Source of the DNA: Bryopsis sp. KO-2023
Lineage: Eukaryota; Chlorophyta; Ulvophyceae; Bryopsidales; Bryopsidaceae
Assembly (NCBI GenBank): GCA_030272585.1
Contig: BSYQ01000010.1
Span: 3,100,001-3,164,000 of the forward strand
Direction: 5' to 3'
DNA: 64,000 nucleotides
Shown here piece after piece: positions 16,650-27,300 of this stretch. The notes beneath the pieces were generated by a model. That model was not told the origin of the DNA. It ran no database searches and saw nothing but the letters and a program-made list of their open reading frames with translations. Position 1 is the first letter of the stretch. Each line of letters opens with the position of its first letter. The position numbers and the translations under genes are program-made.

Positions 16650-17927
16650 TCAAACCATACGCACTTCATAATCACCCGCCACAGTAATATACCTCACCCA
16701 GGGAAGAGCTTGGTACCCGCTCTTCTCAATCACCTTCAAATACCTAACCTGAATTCCCGACACCGTAAAATAAGGAATCTCAAATTGCACCCGAATGGGG
16801 GGCATCCTCCCCGAACCGTCTTCCTCGGCAGACACCGACGGCTGAGAAAACTTGCACCTCAGCAAGAACTCCTTCCCCCCCGGGAAATTCTTCAGTTTCC
16901 ACACCAGGGCTTCCTTTTCGGGAGCGTACTGAGCACTCCCCTGGGAGGTTCGCACGATGGGGGCCGTCGCATCCGGAGGCAGGGGCAGCAAAATCTGAAC
17001 GTTGGTTGCAGATGACCTTTCTTTGAATTGGGATCTGGCTTTCACCAAGTACTCCGTTCGGGATCTGCTGTGCCGCTCCACTGTAGCTTCCACCCAGATT
17101 AACGGTTTCACGTTTTGGTTCAATCGGTAAGACATGAGGTCGAAGTTTCCATCGGGAGGGATGAAAGATATGGTCCTGTCGTTTTCAAACCTGGCCAATC
17201 TGACACATTGATGGAATTTCATGTCTTCCAGATCGACAGCTTTGTTGGGGGACCCCCTGCCTTGTGCTTGGAACAGCAGCTTGTCGTTCAACCCCAGTTT
17301 GCACTCCGGCATCCCGCTGAGGAAAGACCTCATCTTCAACACTCCCACCACCTCCGACTGAACCACGAGTCCGTTGGTATTCACCAACAGATTCACGCTC
17401 TCCACGACGTCCAGAAACACCTCGTTCTTTTTATGAACGATCCCCTCCGAGCGCCAGGAAATCGCGTTGGTCACCGCCATGGGTGGTTTCACTTGAACCT
17501 CCATTCTGTGCGCGTCCGTTTTTATGAATTCCGAAAGGATTTTCGCCTCGGTGAACTGGGGGTAGCCGAAGTCCATCACCTCGTCGAGGAGCTCGTAAAC
17601 GATCACGAAATTGTCCCGCAACGACTCCTCCTCCAGCTCCTCGAAATATTCTTTGAAAACCCCGATCAGCCGATGCAAGAACAACACCACGGACGCGGCA
17701 TTCACGTTGGACCTCGTCACTCCCAGCAAATAGAGATTCGAATGCTGCACCCAGACGTAACTGACGCCGTCGTCGCACACCACTGGGCTCAATTTCCCGG
17801 CTTCCTCGAGTTCATTCAGTTTCGTCACGAAACGCTCGGCGAGCGCGACCGGGACGTCCCCCCTGTAGTCTCGCGCTATGATTATCCTCCCCTTGAGGTC
17901 CAAAATGTAAAGCGCAGAGACCGCCAT
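16650..17927 (-). CDS. AP1M: AP-1 clathrin adaptor complex, mu (medium) subunit
   Basis: One exon of 425 codons plus stop. The usual AP-1 mu start, MAVSALYILDLKGR, falls at ATG 17927. The N-terminal longin-like part (to about residue 140) includes DYRGDVP, YVWVQHSNLYLLGVTRSN and NFVIVYELLDEVMDFGYPQ. The C-terminal mu homology domain includes AISWRSEGIVHKKNEVFLDVVE and ends GIQVRYLKVIEKSGYQALPW, RYITVAGDYEVR. Length equals the family norm. The mu subunit of AP-1 recognises tyrosine-based sorting signals in trans-Golgi/endosome clathrin trafficking. AP-1 rather than AP-2 is supported by overall wording. The gene has no introns although most neighbours have several, so a retrocopy or intron loss is possible. 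The AP-1 sigma gene lies 4.1 kb upstream on the same strand. Confidence 0.96.
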   Translation of the reverse strand: MAVSALYILDLKGRIIIARDYRGDVPVALAERFVTKLNELEEAGKLSPVVCDDGVSYVWVQHSNLYLLGVTRSNVNAASVVLFLHRLIGVFKEYFEELEEESLRDNFVIVYELLDEVMDFGYPQFTEAKILSEFIKTDAHRMEVQVKPPMAVTNAISWRSEGIVHKKNEVFLDVVESVNLLVNTNGLVVQSEVVGVLKMRSFLSGMPECKLGLNDKLLFQAQGRGSPNKAVDLEDMKFHQCVRLARFENDRTISFIPPDGNFDLMSYRLNQNVKPLIWVEATVERHSRSRTEYLVKARSQFKERSSATNVQILLPLPPDATAPIVRTSQGSAQYAPEKEALVWKLKNFPGGKEFLLRCKFSQPSVSAEEDGSGRMPPIRVQFEIPYFTVSGIQVRYLKVIEKSGYQALPWVRYITVAGDYEVRMV

Positions 17928-18986
17928 TCCCACCCCTCAAGACCGCGAATAGAGAGAAAGGAGATCTTTTCCGGATCCTCCCTCCAGGGAAAGTTTGAAA
18001 AAAAAATGGAAAAGAAAAGAAAACTCTGCCTGGTGGTTTTCTCCAAATCGAAGCGCAAGTCTCCACGGCCGTGAAATTAACAAAAGATCCTCGGAGGATG
18101 GGTCGCCCTTTTTTTTTTTTGCGCGCGCGTGTGTGTGAGGTCGAAAGGCGACGAGAAAACTCGCTAACTTTCGCGGGCTTTTCTGGCTCTTTTTTTTCTT
18201 CTTTTCCTTTTCCAGAAATTTTCGCCAAGAAGCGTCACAGCAAGTGATGGTGGAAGACATGGAAGTCCTGTCGTACACCAACATTTTTCCAGTCTGACTC
18301 ATAACCTTTCACTCTTATCCGTCGAAAATGTCCAGCTCTGTCTCCAGCAACAGTCTCCCAAAGAACGAGTTGATTGGAAAGGCTTTCTGTCGTGAATAGT
18401 CAACCAACGGTTTTCAAGGAGCAGAGAAAGTTAGGATTGGTTTGTGGAGAAAGCAGCGAACGTCTGTTGGTCGAGCGTTGTATAGAACACGAAGTTGAAT
18501 CAAGACATCGTTCGCATGAACAAAGACGTTTTCTTTTTCCCGATCGAAGCAGGACGGGGAAAAAGAGAGTGCGTGTTGGAAAGAGAACTCACCAAATTCA
18601 CAAGGAAAAATTATGAGCATATTGACTGGTTCGTTTTTTTGACCAGTGTGTATCAGCCAAAAAAAAACAAAATGGTCAAAACTAAGAAAGAGCTCAATAG
18701 AATCAAAACTAATGTTTGCCTTTTTTTTTCCGGGAGAAACCCCCTCCTGGCGGGAAAGAACTCCTTCCCTGCATCCCTTATGCCTGTTTTTCAGCCAGTA
18801 TAGTTTGTTTTGTGTGAGAGCTATCTTAATCATTGGCCACAATGGTCGAGCAAGTTTCATAATGATTCTCCAACACTGTTCACTTGTGGGTGTGTTGTTT
18901 TTCACCATGCCAATTGATCATTTGCATCCATGTTTTTTTCTTCAGAAAAAAATGGATTGCTCCATTTTTGAAACGCTGTAACCTTG

Positions 18987-19463
18987 TCAGTTCATATCGG
19001 AACAATACGTTGTGGATATGTCGTGTTGGAACCCTTTTTTGCGGGGGGGGGTCTCTTGTTCTTTTGGTGTGGGGGGGGGAGAAGGACCTGACACGAAAAC
19101 AGCCTTGAGATTCTGCCCAAATTGATGGCGATTGACCAGGAAATAATATCCCATGGTGCCCAGAATCCCCAACGTTGCTCCAAGAGCAGAATACCCACTT
19201 TTACTCCAAGAATGAAGTACAACATCAATTGCATCCCAACATCTCGACAGGGAGTTGTCTAGCTTTCGTCTCAACTGCAACTTCTTGCTTTCAAGCAGCC
19301 TTCTCGTTGATCGAAGCTGAACTGGGCATCGAGAGCTCCGTCGAAGTATTGTTTGGTTTCCTGGGAGCCTGAGCCAGCGTCTGAGGTCGTTCAGGAATGG
19401 GCTGTCTGGCCATCCATTCAGTTGCGTATGAAGAATCCAGGCCGGCTTGTCTCCGGTCGTCAT
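18987..19463 (-). CDS. Possible small single-pass membrane protein
   Basis: An open frame of 158 codons starts at ATG 19463. Residues about 60-90 are basic and amphipathic (ESKKLQLRRKLDNSLSRCWD), followed by a probable membrane segment (SALGATLGILGTMGYYFLV) near residues 93-111. The last part is Pro/Lys-rich and may be intronic: a donor-like site, GTGTCAG|gtcctt, follows the membrane segment. A second overlapping minus frame starting at 19491 is also open for 66 codons. I recognise no family. The membrane-segment region looks coding; gene boundaries do not. Confidence 0.35.
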   Translation of the reverse strand: MTTGDKPAWILHTQLNGWPDSPFLNDLRRWLRLPGNQTILRRSSRCPVQLRSTRRLLESKKLQLRRKLDNSLSRCWDAIDVVLHSWSKSGYSALGATLGILGTMGYYFLVNRHQFGQNLKAVFVSGPSPPPTPKEQETPPRKKGFQHDISTTYCSDMN

Positions 19464-22069
19464 GGTTGATTCGGAGCAATAGCTGAGTCATTATTGGAGA
19501 AACAAAGACAGCATAAATAAAATTACCGGGGAAAAGTCATCTCCAAAGCTACCCTTGGGGGGCCTGATTCTTCTCCAAGGAATCAACTTCTCCTAAAGAA
19601 GGTGATGCGGTGATATAGCGTTGTGTGTATTGATTTCCCTTCCTTCAGACTCCTCTTTTCGCTGAGTACCTTATCATGACTCATTCATTCATTCGTGAGC
19701 ATTCGATATATCTAGTTTGGTAACAAAAAAAAGAAATGTAAATTCGGCTTCTGTTGCTCCCTCAAGGGGTTTTTCGAGTCCATCCGTCGCATCTTGAGAG
19801 CTTGTGTTGCTGCAAAACGCATGTCAAGAAGTTCAGAAGGCTAGATCAAACAAAAGAAAAAGCACATAAAAAACTAGTCATGCGATGCTATGTCGAATCA
19901 TTTATTACACTCAGTCCCATGCTCAAGAGATAGAAACAAGCTTTTCCTTGCAGGAAAAAAAAAAAAATGTCGACATGTCTGCAAGCTTTCAGTCTCATCT
20001 GGATTCGTAACAACAACGATCGCAAGAGCAGCTACTCATTCCATACATTCATGTCAAAATGTTTTTTTAAAGGTGGAGAGAAAGAAAACCTCAATGTGGG
20101 GGAAAGAAAAAAAACCTGACCCCAGTCCCCACAGCTTCTCAGCATCTTCCATCCTATTCAAAGACATCGACTCCTGCATTATTCCTGTAGCGCTCTGGCC
20201 ACCTCACAAAGGACTTTAGCACTTGTTCTTATTCGATCAGCTACCAGCATTGTATCGACGTGTTGCACAAACACCACCAATCAATCATGTTTTTTGGCTT
20301 TAAAAAAAGCTTTTATGTTTTGGCTGCTTTGGTTTTTGAGTCAAGTTTTCCACAATTTCGCGCAATGTGCTAAATTTCATAATCTCTTTGAGGAGCATGT
20401 TTGTGGTCCCAGTTAAAGCGGTTTTGTTAATGGAGGATGACTATCAAAAGGAATTTTTTCTTGTGAAATCATTCAAATGAGTATGTTTCAAGTTTTTGCC
20501 ATATGGAGTTTTTGAATCAAGAATCTTGATGTATACCAAGAATTTGGCCATTACGGATCAGGCGATCCTGGTTCCGTCGATTTCAATAAGTGGAAAATGT
20601 CCAACCACTCAGACAAACCCAAGGGCTTACATTCTGGTATTTCTATTTCTGTTTTCACAAAGCTCCACCATATGACTTCACAGAAAGTTAAGAGATTGAG
20701 TTTCGGGTTGATGTTTGTATGAGTGAAAATATTTTATGTTGAAGAGTGTCTCAGATTTTCATGCAATAGGAACAGTAACGGTTGCTGTTCAGCGTATGTT
20801 TTTCATGAGGCTGGGTTGATCTTGCTATTTTTCCGATAGCTTTTGGTAACATATAATCGGAAATCTGACGATCCCACACAAAAGTTTTGGCCATTTTCAA
20901 TAGTCAAGATTCCTCTTCAAATGTTCAACCAGAAGTTCAAATCTGAAGGGAGCCACCCAACATCATTATAGGGGAGGGTGGGGGTGGTCAGGCAGGCCAG
21001 AGTTATGAGTTCCTCCGCAATACAACATTTCCAGTTTTTTTTTTTTACTTAAACAACATTTCAAGTTTTTTTTTTCCCTTTTAAGAAAATTTCCAGTTTT
21101 TTTCTTCCTTCAAAAACATTTCAAGGTTTTTTTTCCCTTTAAAAACATTTCAAGTTTTTTTTTTTGGTTCCGACAAGATGACGCTGTGTGTGTTCCCTAT
21201 TGTAGACAGTTCCAGCAAGTATGCTTTCTTATCTTTCATAATGGATGAAACAAAGGATTAAACAAACATCGAATTTCGAAGAATGTGCCAAACACACAAA
21301 AAGCAATCGATATCCGGTCGACACGATTTGAAGGTTGGATTTTGCGTTGGCTGGAAATTCTTTTGTCAGAGGCTGATGAAGACAACCGCAATGGCCAGGA
21401 TTTTTATTTAGGGATCTGGAGCTTTTGTTCCTTTTTATTTCTCAACAGCAAAAAAAAAGTGCTTTCTGATCATGCATGCCGTTTTGGAGAAAGCATCGAA
21501 CTGGATCAATGTGCAAGTGGCGTCATTTTATGAAACGAGTTTGATAACTGTGGTGTGGAGAACGTGCCGGCTGAAAAAGTTGCCCTCTTGGGAAGCTATT
21601 TAGAATGGATTCACAAACCAATTGATATCATTCTTTTTGAGCAGTTGTGCCGCTGGCTTCAGGAGTGAACTCCAGCCTAATTTCACAGTTTCTATACTCA
21701 AGCCTCAAACTACAGATCTTCCAGAATTTGAGCAGTGACAATTCTTTCAGATTCAGCACAGTTGGAGGGTTGATTCCACACAGGCAACCCCAAAAACCAC
21801 GTTCACATTCTTGAAGATCGACTGTCATTCGATACGTTTTTTTCCTCCCATTTTCTGTTACTCACCTACACCGCCATTTTTTTTCTGTCCTCCTCTCTGA
21901 AAACCAAGCCAATTGGAAGCCAAATAAAAGCAAAAACATAGAATTACAGGGAAGCAGTGTGAATCCTCATACATGTGTGGAAATACCAAAACAGGGCCCC
22001 TTCCTGCTCTATCCATTCCCCCCCCCCCCTCCCAAAAAGAGAAAACAAAAGCCAAGCAATGTACATGGA
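19464..22069. other. Intergenic, no supported gene
   Basis: About 2.6 kb between the small membrane-protein candidate and AP-1 sigma. Open frames such as 19890-20219 (+) and 21285-21533 (+) lack recognisable domains and coherent splice sites. The block at 20300-20950 is less homopolymeric than its surroundings but contains no coding pattern I can defend. A poly-T tandem repeat is listed separately. Confidence 0.4.
21023..21165. repeat. Imperfect poly-T tandem repeat, about 30-bp unit
   Basis: Five imperfect units start near 21023, 21054, 21086, 21115 and 21142. Each pairs an AACATTTCAAG-like (or AAAATTTCCAG) core with 8-12 T. Unit length varies because the T run varies. Confidence 0.7.
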
Positions 22070-22177
22070 TCAATTCTTCTGAGCATGTAATTTGGCTTGC
22101 TCCACTTGTTGATCCTGAGCTTCCACCACTCGCGATATCGCTTTCTTGCTGGGTTCTTGAAGCTCACCTTTGATAAT

Positions 22178-22212
<35 letters not shown>

Positions 22213-23752
22213 CCAGAAAATGTTAGTTTTCCCCAACCACTATCTTGGCAAGTTGCCGCTAATTCAACACAGAATGATAAACTTTCCCAGAAGCAGTAAA
22301 AATCTCTTCTCAATGCGGAACAGAGTACTTTTCTTTGATTTATTTGCTGTTGTGGAGGGCATTCAGGTCATGAAACCCGAGCGAACACGGATTCACAGGG
22401 ATAACCAAATCATAACCATCAGCCATAGGCCTTTTTAATAGCTAAATTAGGGAAGGGGAATTGTGCCTGAAAATTGCAAAACAGGTTGACAGGTAGGTCA
22501 TTCAGTGTTTCACCTCGAATCGACGAATGTCAATCTAAGAAGAAAAAAACAAGACAAAAAGCAAATCTGTCGAGAAAAGGATATTCCTGCACCCAACCTT
22601 TCTCCGTTGGATCATCTGCATCTCTTAAGATACATACATTTAAAAACACCCCAGGGTTGTCCATCCATGAACAGAATGAGTCAAAACGCGGGGAAAGTTT
22701 TCGCTAGAGCCCCATTTTCTAAAGTAAAAAATATACAGATCCACGCTCCGTAAACCATACTCCGAAGAAATCCAGAGCACCAAAGTTTTCACACCTGACA
22801 GGAGCATTTCATCCAGGATGTAGTAGGCCTTGTGGAAATTGAATATGAGGTCCAGTTCGCACACATTTCCAAAGTATCGATCCAGAACCTCCACGAATTG
22901 ATGAATGATTTCCAGGGCCAACAGCTCGTTATCGTCAGGATCGATCGCACAGCAAAAGTACAAGCTTGCGTACCGTTTGTATACCAGCTTCAGACTCTTC
23001 CAATCCAAGAAATTACACAGCTGTGGAAAAAACGAAGGGAAGAGGAAAAAAAATCAGCAACCGAACGGCTTCAAAATCCAGGTATTTTGTCTTTTGCAGA
23101 AAATTTATTTCAGTGAAGGATCGCTTGGATTTGCTCATCCCTCAATAACCTCCACAATAATAATAATGACAATAATAATAATGATGATGATGCAGATTTG
23201 CTTGGGGGTTGATAATCGACTCACCTTCAAGGGGCGGGCAAGAATCAGCGGGGTCGTTTCTTTCATAACCTTGGCTCGTTCCTTCTGAGTGTAAGTGGAA
23301 TACCATTTTGCCAATCGAACCTTCCCTTGCCGGCTGAAGAGCAAAACAAAGTGGATCTACAGCAAATCCAGCAATTAATGAATGTACAGGGCACGACTGG
23401 AGCAAATGGAGGTTACCTCCCCCTATTCCAATTTTTGTTTTTTAAATATCATCCTCATTACTGTTTCTAGATTCATTGAAATTTCAGTTTAAAAAAATAC
23501 AATAATTTCAGTATTTTCACAGAGCACCCAAACTGGACTCTTCCTGTTTCTTGTGAGGCGAGGGGTGGTTTTCAAGGGAACAACACTTTTTTTTTGAAAT
23601 TTTTGATTGCTCTAGGCCTCCTATATAGACATAAACCTGACACAGGATCCCCTTCCTGAAAACAGTCTGCCTAAATCATAGAGAAGTAGGCCCATATTTC
23701 CTGTTTCGTCGTCCAGCCAAAGCGTCATTGGGCTGATCCCCCTACTTACCAT
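22070..23752 (-). CDS. AP1S: AP-1 clathrin adaptor complex, sigma (small) subunit
   Basis: Four exons: 23750-23752, 23225-23356, 22795-23020 and 22070-22167. They encode 152 residues, the usual length. The first coding exon is just the ATG codon, directly followed by a consensus donor (ATG|gtaagt). The product reads [34 protein letters not shown], then [50 protein letters not shown] and [20 protein letters not shown]. These are hallmarks of the AP-1 sigma longin fold; [10 protein letters not shown] and YTQKER favour AP-1 over AP-2 or AP-3. Sigma joins the large gamma subunit and takes part in dileucine signal binding. It lies upstream of AP-1 mu on the same strand and is divergent from the kinesin-like gene at 24355. 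The last intron ends with a long (GT)n tract close to the acceptor. Confidence 0.95.
22180..22211. repeat. (AC)n microsatellite at an intron 3' end
   Basis: About 16 AC units on the plus strand, i.e. (GT)n in the sense of AP-1 sigma. The tract ends roughly 12 bases before the acceptor of the last intron and occupies the place of a normal polypyrimidine tract. Confidence 0.85.
23155..23192. repeat. AAT/GAT-type trinucleotide repeat in AP-1 sigma intron
   Basis: Runs of AATAATAATGACAATAAT then GATGATGATG, inside the intron between exons 2 and 3 of AP-1 sigma. Confidence 0.75.
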
Positions 23753-24354
23753 AATCGACCCTCTTCTTCAATCCTTTCTTCTATGGAGGATATCGACTGC
23801 AGATAAAAGCGCCTTCCAACGACTCTTTTCGTTTCAAAAGCGCTAGCCGCTGTTTGGATCCTTATCTGCGACTGCGAAAACGAATGCCAGCATGGTTCGA
23901 ACCGGACTGGGAATCCACCCAACAGTCGTCGTACGGCACATCCACCGAAATTGCGTTAATTCAGGAAATGATACTGATGACAAGAGGCAAGCGAGCGATT
24001 TTGGCTTGGTGGCATGTTCTTGTCTGTGCGTTTCAAGTCGATCGATTGTGAATAAATGAAATGGCGTCCTTGAAGCCAGACTGGTGCGCTCAGGTATCTG
24101 GAGTTCCTATTCACTGTGTGGCGCGGCTGCCAATAAAAGGAGGTGAGAACAGAATGGAGATCTCGGAATAGCTTCAGCTGCAAAAGAAATGCGTTTTCAC
24201 GTTGACAGCTCTCAGTTCCGTGGCAGCCCTGCCAAGTGATTCCTTCTTCGGTTGTTTTTTCGGCAGATAGCCCCCAACAAATATCTGTCACGGGAAATCG
24301 GATTTCGCTGGGAAGGTGACCTCGATCGCACGAAAATCAAGTCGGCTCTGTAGT
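23753..24354. promoter_or_regulatory. Shared divergent promoter region
   Basis: The 600-bp gap separates AP-1 sigma (-) and the kinesin-like gene (+), which point away from each other, so both promoters must lie here. It is clearly less homopolymer-rich than most intergenic DNA in the window. I see no unambiguous TATA element. Confidence 0.4.
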
Positions 24355-27300
24355 ATGTCACCCCAATGGATCACAGAGAAACAGAAAATGGCGGCGGCGC
24401 TCATTACTGCCACGTTGAGAAAGCCCGAACTCACAAGCAATGCGGTAGAGGATTCTTTTCCAGAAAAAGGGTGTTGCGTGCTTGTTAGGGAGGGCTCCTT
24501 CGACTTCGATTACATATATGGTCCAGAAAGCTCGAACAAGGATATCGTTTCCAGAACGCTTCGAGGTTTCCTGGAGAAGTTTTTGGAAGGATACAACGTT
24601 GCTGTCGTCGCTCTGGGACCCTCTGGTAAGCTGGCGAGCTCTTGATGGATCACGTCTGAAGAAAGCTGTGGGTGAAAAGATTTTTAGCCACTGGCTGCGA
24701 TTGGTACGCTAGGATCTGGAAAAACCGTGACTTTGGATGGAAACGAAAGGTGCGATAGGAATTCCCGTGGTGAGGTACCCAGTGGTGGAAATGGAGTTGT
24801 GCATTCGTCTATCGACAAAGTCTTCCAGCTCCTCAACGAGAAGACAGAAGAGATAGGTAATGGTCGTTGCCCTTCCGCCGCCAGTCGCCACGCGCTCTTG
24901 ATATTCGAAAACGTGGGAGTATGTTGTGCAGGGCAGAGCTTGGGGAGGCAGCAGCAGAGCGGGCAGTATGATTTTCATGTCGAAAGCGACTTTGTATCAG
25001 TTCGTGATGAAATATGCAATGATTTACTTCGGGGAGACGCCAAAGAGATGGAGGTAAAAAGTTTCGCCTTCTATGTTTCAGAGGCCAGTGTGCAAGTGAA
25101 ATTGCCCTCCACCTTTCAATGTTTAAACATTGACAATTTGTGTCTAGGTTGTTGAGCTCCCATCTTGTGGCTATTCCCTCCACGGTTTAAAGATTCGACG
25201 GGCGAAAAGCGCTGCGGACTTGAGAAAACAATACAACACTGGACGGACACAAAGAGATCGCGTTGGTGCCAAGGTACTCCCTGTCCTTCTGCCCTCAATT
25301 ACTTGCTGGTGCAAGCATACTGAGCTCTTCTCTCTGTCGCTGCTGATTTAATATCAGGACGGTAGGGATCGTGCGGCCACCATATTTACGATCCACCTCT
25401 TTCAGTTCATGCCTCCAGAGGAACGCCAGGAAGAACCCTCTGTGATGGTAAGATGGTCAAACACTGATATCACTATCGATAGTGCCGCAGCTGCACGACA
25501 TCCAATTTTAACATGCTGGTTGCATTCTTGCCATAGATATCCAGGCTTATGTTCATTGAGCTCCCTGGGACAGAGATATTGTCCAGCGATCCCGACGATC
25601 TCAGGCTCAGAGATGGTATCAGGATATCGAAGGCCCCTCTCGCTCTATCCAGGAGACTCATGTCACTTGCAGCCGACAAAGCCACGAATATCGACGAGTC
25701 CAATATCACCAAGCTCATGGCAGGTGGCGTTCGAATCGGTGTGTGTTCATGGAATGATTGGATTGGTTGTTTTAATCATGGTGAATTGTGGCGGCGTGCA
25801 GATGTATTTGGAGGAAACTGTTACACAGCAGTTATTGGTACACTGGAGGAGGATTCGAAACAGGCCAACAGGATAACAATGGCTCACTTAAAGGCGTCGG
25901 CGTCCATTAAGAACTTTCCAGTCCAGAACCAGGATAGGTAGCGATGTGTTTTGCATGTTTCTATAATGGCCGTAATTTCTGAGAGATTTGGCCGTCTGAA
26001 TTGAAGCTTATCTTCTGTGCACAGCATTTCCGCATGAATCTCACAGGGATGTATAATTATACATCCCTACTTATAAGTACTATACTTATAAGTTCGCCAA
26101 GCTTGAGAAGGATGGCATCACAATCTATATTGCAGGGTCAGGGGCTTGGTTCAAACCATCAGGAGAAGAATTGTCTTCCTGAAGGTATGTCTTTGATGAG
26201 AAGTCGATCGATCAGATAGGCCAAAAAGGAATACGTGTTGATATTTGCTTCTCCAGTCAGTGGTGGTGGGTTTTTTTGTTCTCGCTCCGGTGCAGAAACC
26301 AAGTATTGGCATTTAATCTACGCACCCTTTCTCTTGTTGATGGTTTTGAAGAATCAGTTTGCTGCAGGAAGATAGGGACCTTCTAAAGGATAGGCTCGGA
26401 GATGTACCCTCCGAAGGTGACCCAGAGGACACCGTCGTCAGCTTCGCAAGGGTTTGTGTTGTAGAAAGCTTGTGGGTTCATTCATTTTGTGAAAGTATAA
26501 TAATTCCATGCACAAGAGAACGACCTTCCTGTCCTTCCTGTATCGGTTTGTAGATCAGGGATCTGCAAGCTAGGCTGGAAGAGGAGCGTGACAACAGGGC
26601 AGAGCTTGTCAAAGAGAACGAAGCACTCCAGGTGGGAAAGGGGTCTATATCTTTCATTCAAGAATATCTTTTACTCTAGAATTTTGTGAAATGCAAAGTT
26701 ACAATGTTGCACTGGATGGATATTAACAAAGGTGTCAATCTTCGTGTCAGGCAAAGTTACAGAGAAAAAATCACCTTGGGGACGAAGAGATGCGCTCAAA
26801 GACTGAGCTGCACAAGGCCCTGGTAGAATCGGAGGAGCAAAGGCTCGAGGTTTCCCGGGCGCTTGTGGAGTTTCAGGTGTGCAACTTTTCTCTTTAAGCT
26901 GCTCAAGTCATTTTCGAGCCCCACGAGCCTCACCATTCTAACACACCACTCAATCATTGTGTGCCCCAGATCGACCACAATGAGATGAAGGAGGGATATG
27001 AGAGTACAGTGTTCGACCTCGAACAGAGGGTTCTGGATCTGGAAGCGAAGCAATTGACAAAATTTGTGAAGACAGAGGAGTATAAAGTAATTGGATGTTG
27101 ATGTGTGATTCCCACGATTCTGTTTTGTCCAGCCACTTCCACGATTTGTGACATAACCGGATGTCGTGCCAGGGACTAGAAGAAAACTTTGAAAAAGTTA
27201 GTAGAGAGCTTTTAGAAACCCGGCTCGAGCTGCAAGGTGAACAAAGGAGGTTCGCTGAGACAAAAGATGAGCTCGACGCACTTCAAAACAAACGACCACC

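Noticed and set aside
17115-18074. 319-codon plus-strand frame
   Set aside because: Exact antisense of the AP-1 mu gene; His/Gln/Arg-rich shadow translation and no ATG start (TTG).
19890-20219. 109-codon plus-strand frame
   Set aside because: Low-complexity Lys/Ser-rich translation with poly-A runs, no homologous feature and no clear gene structure.
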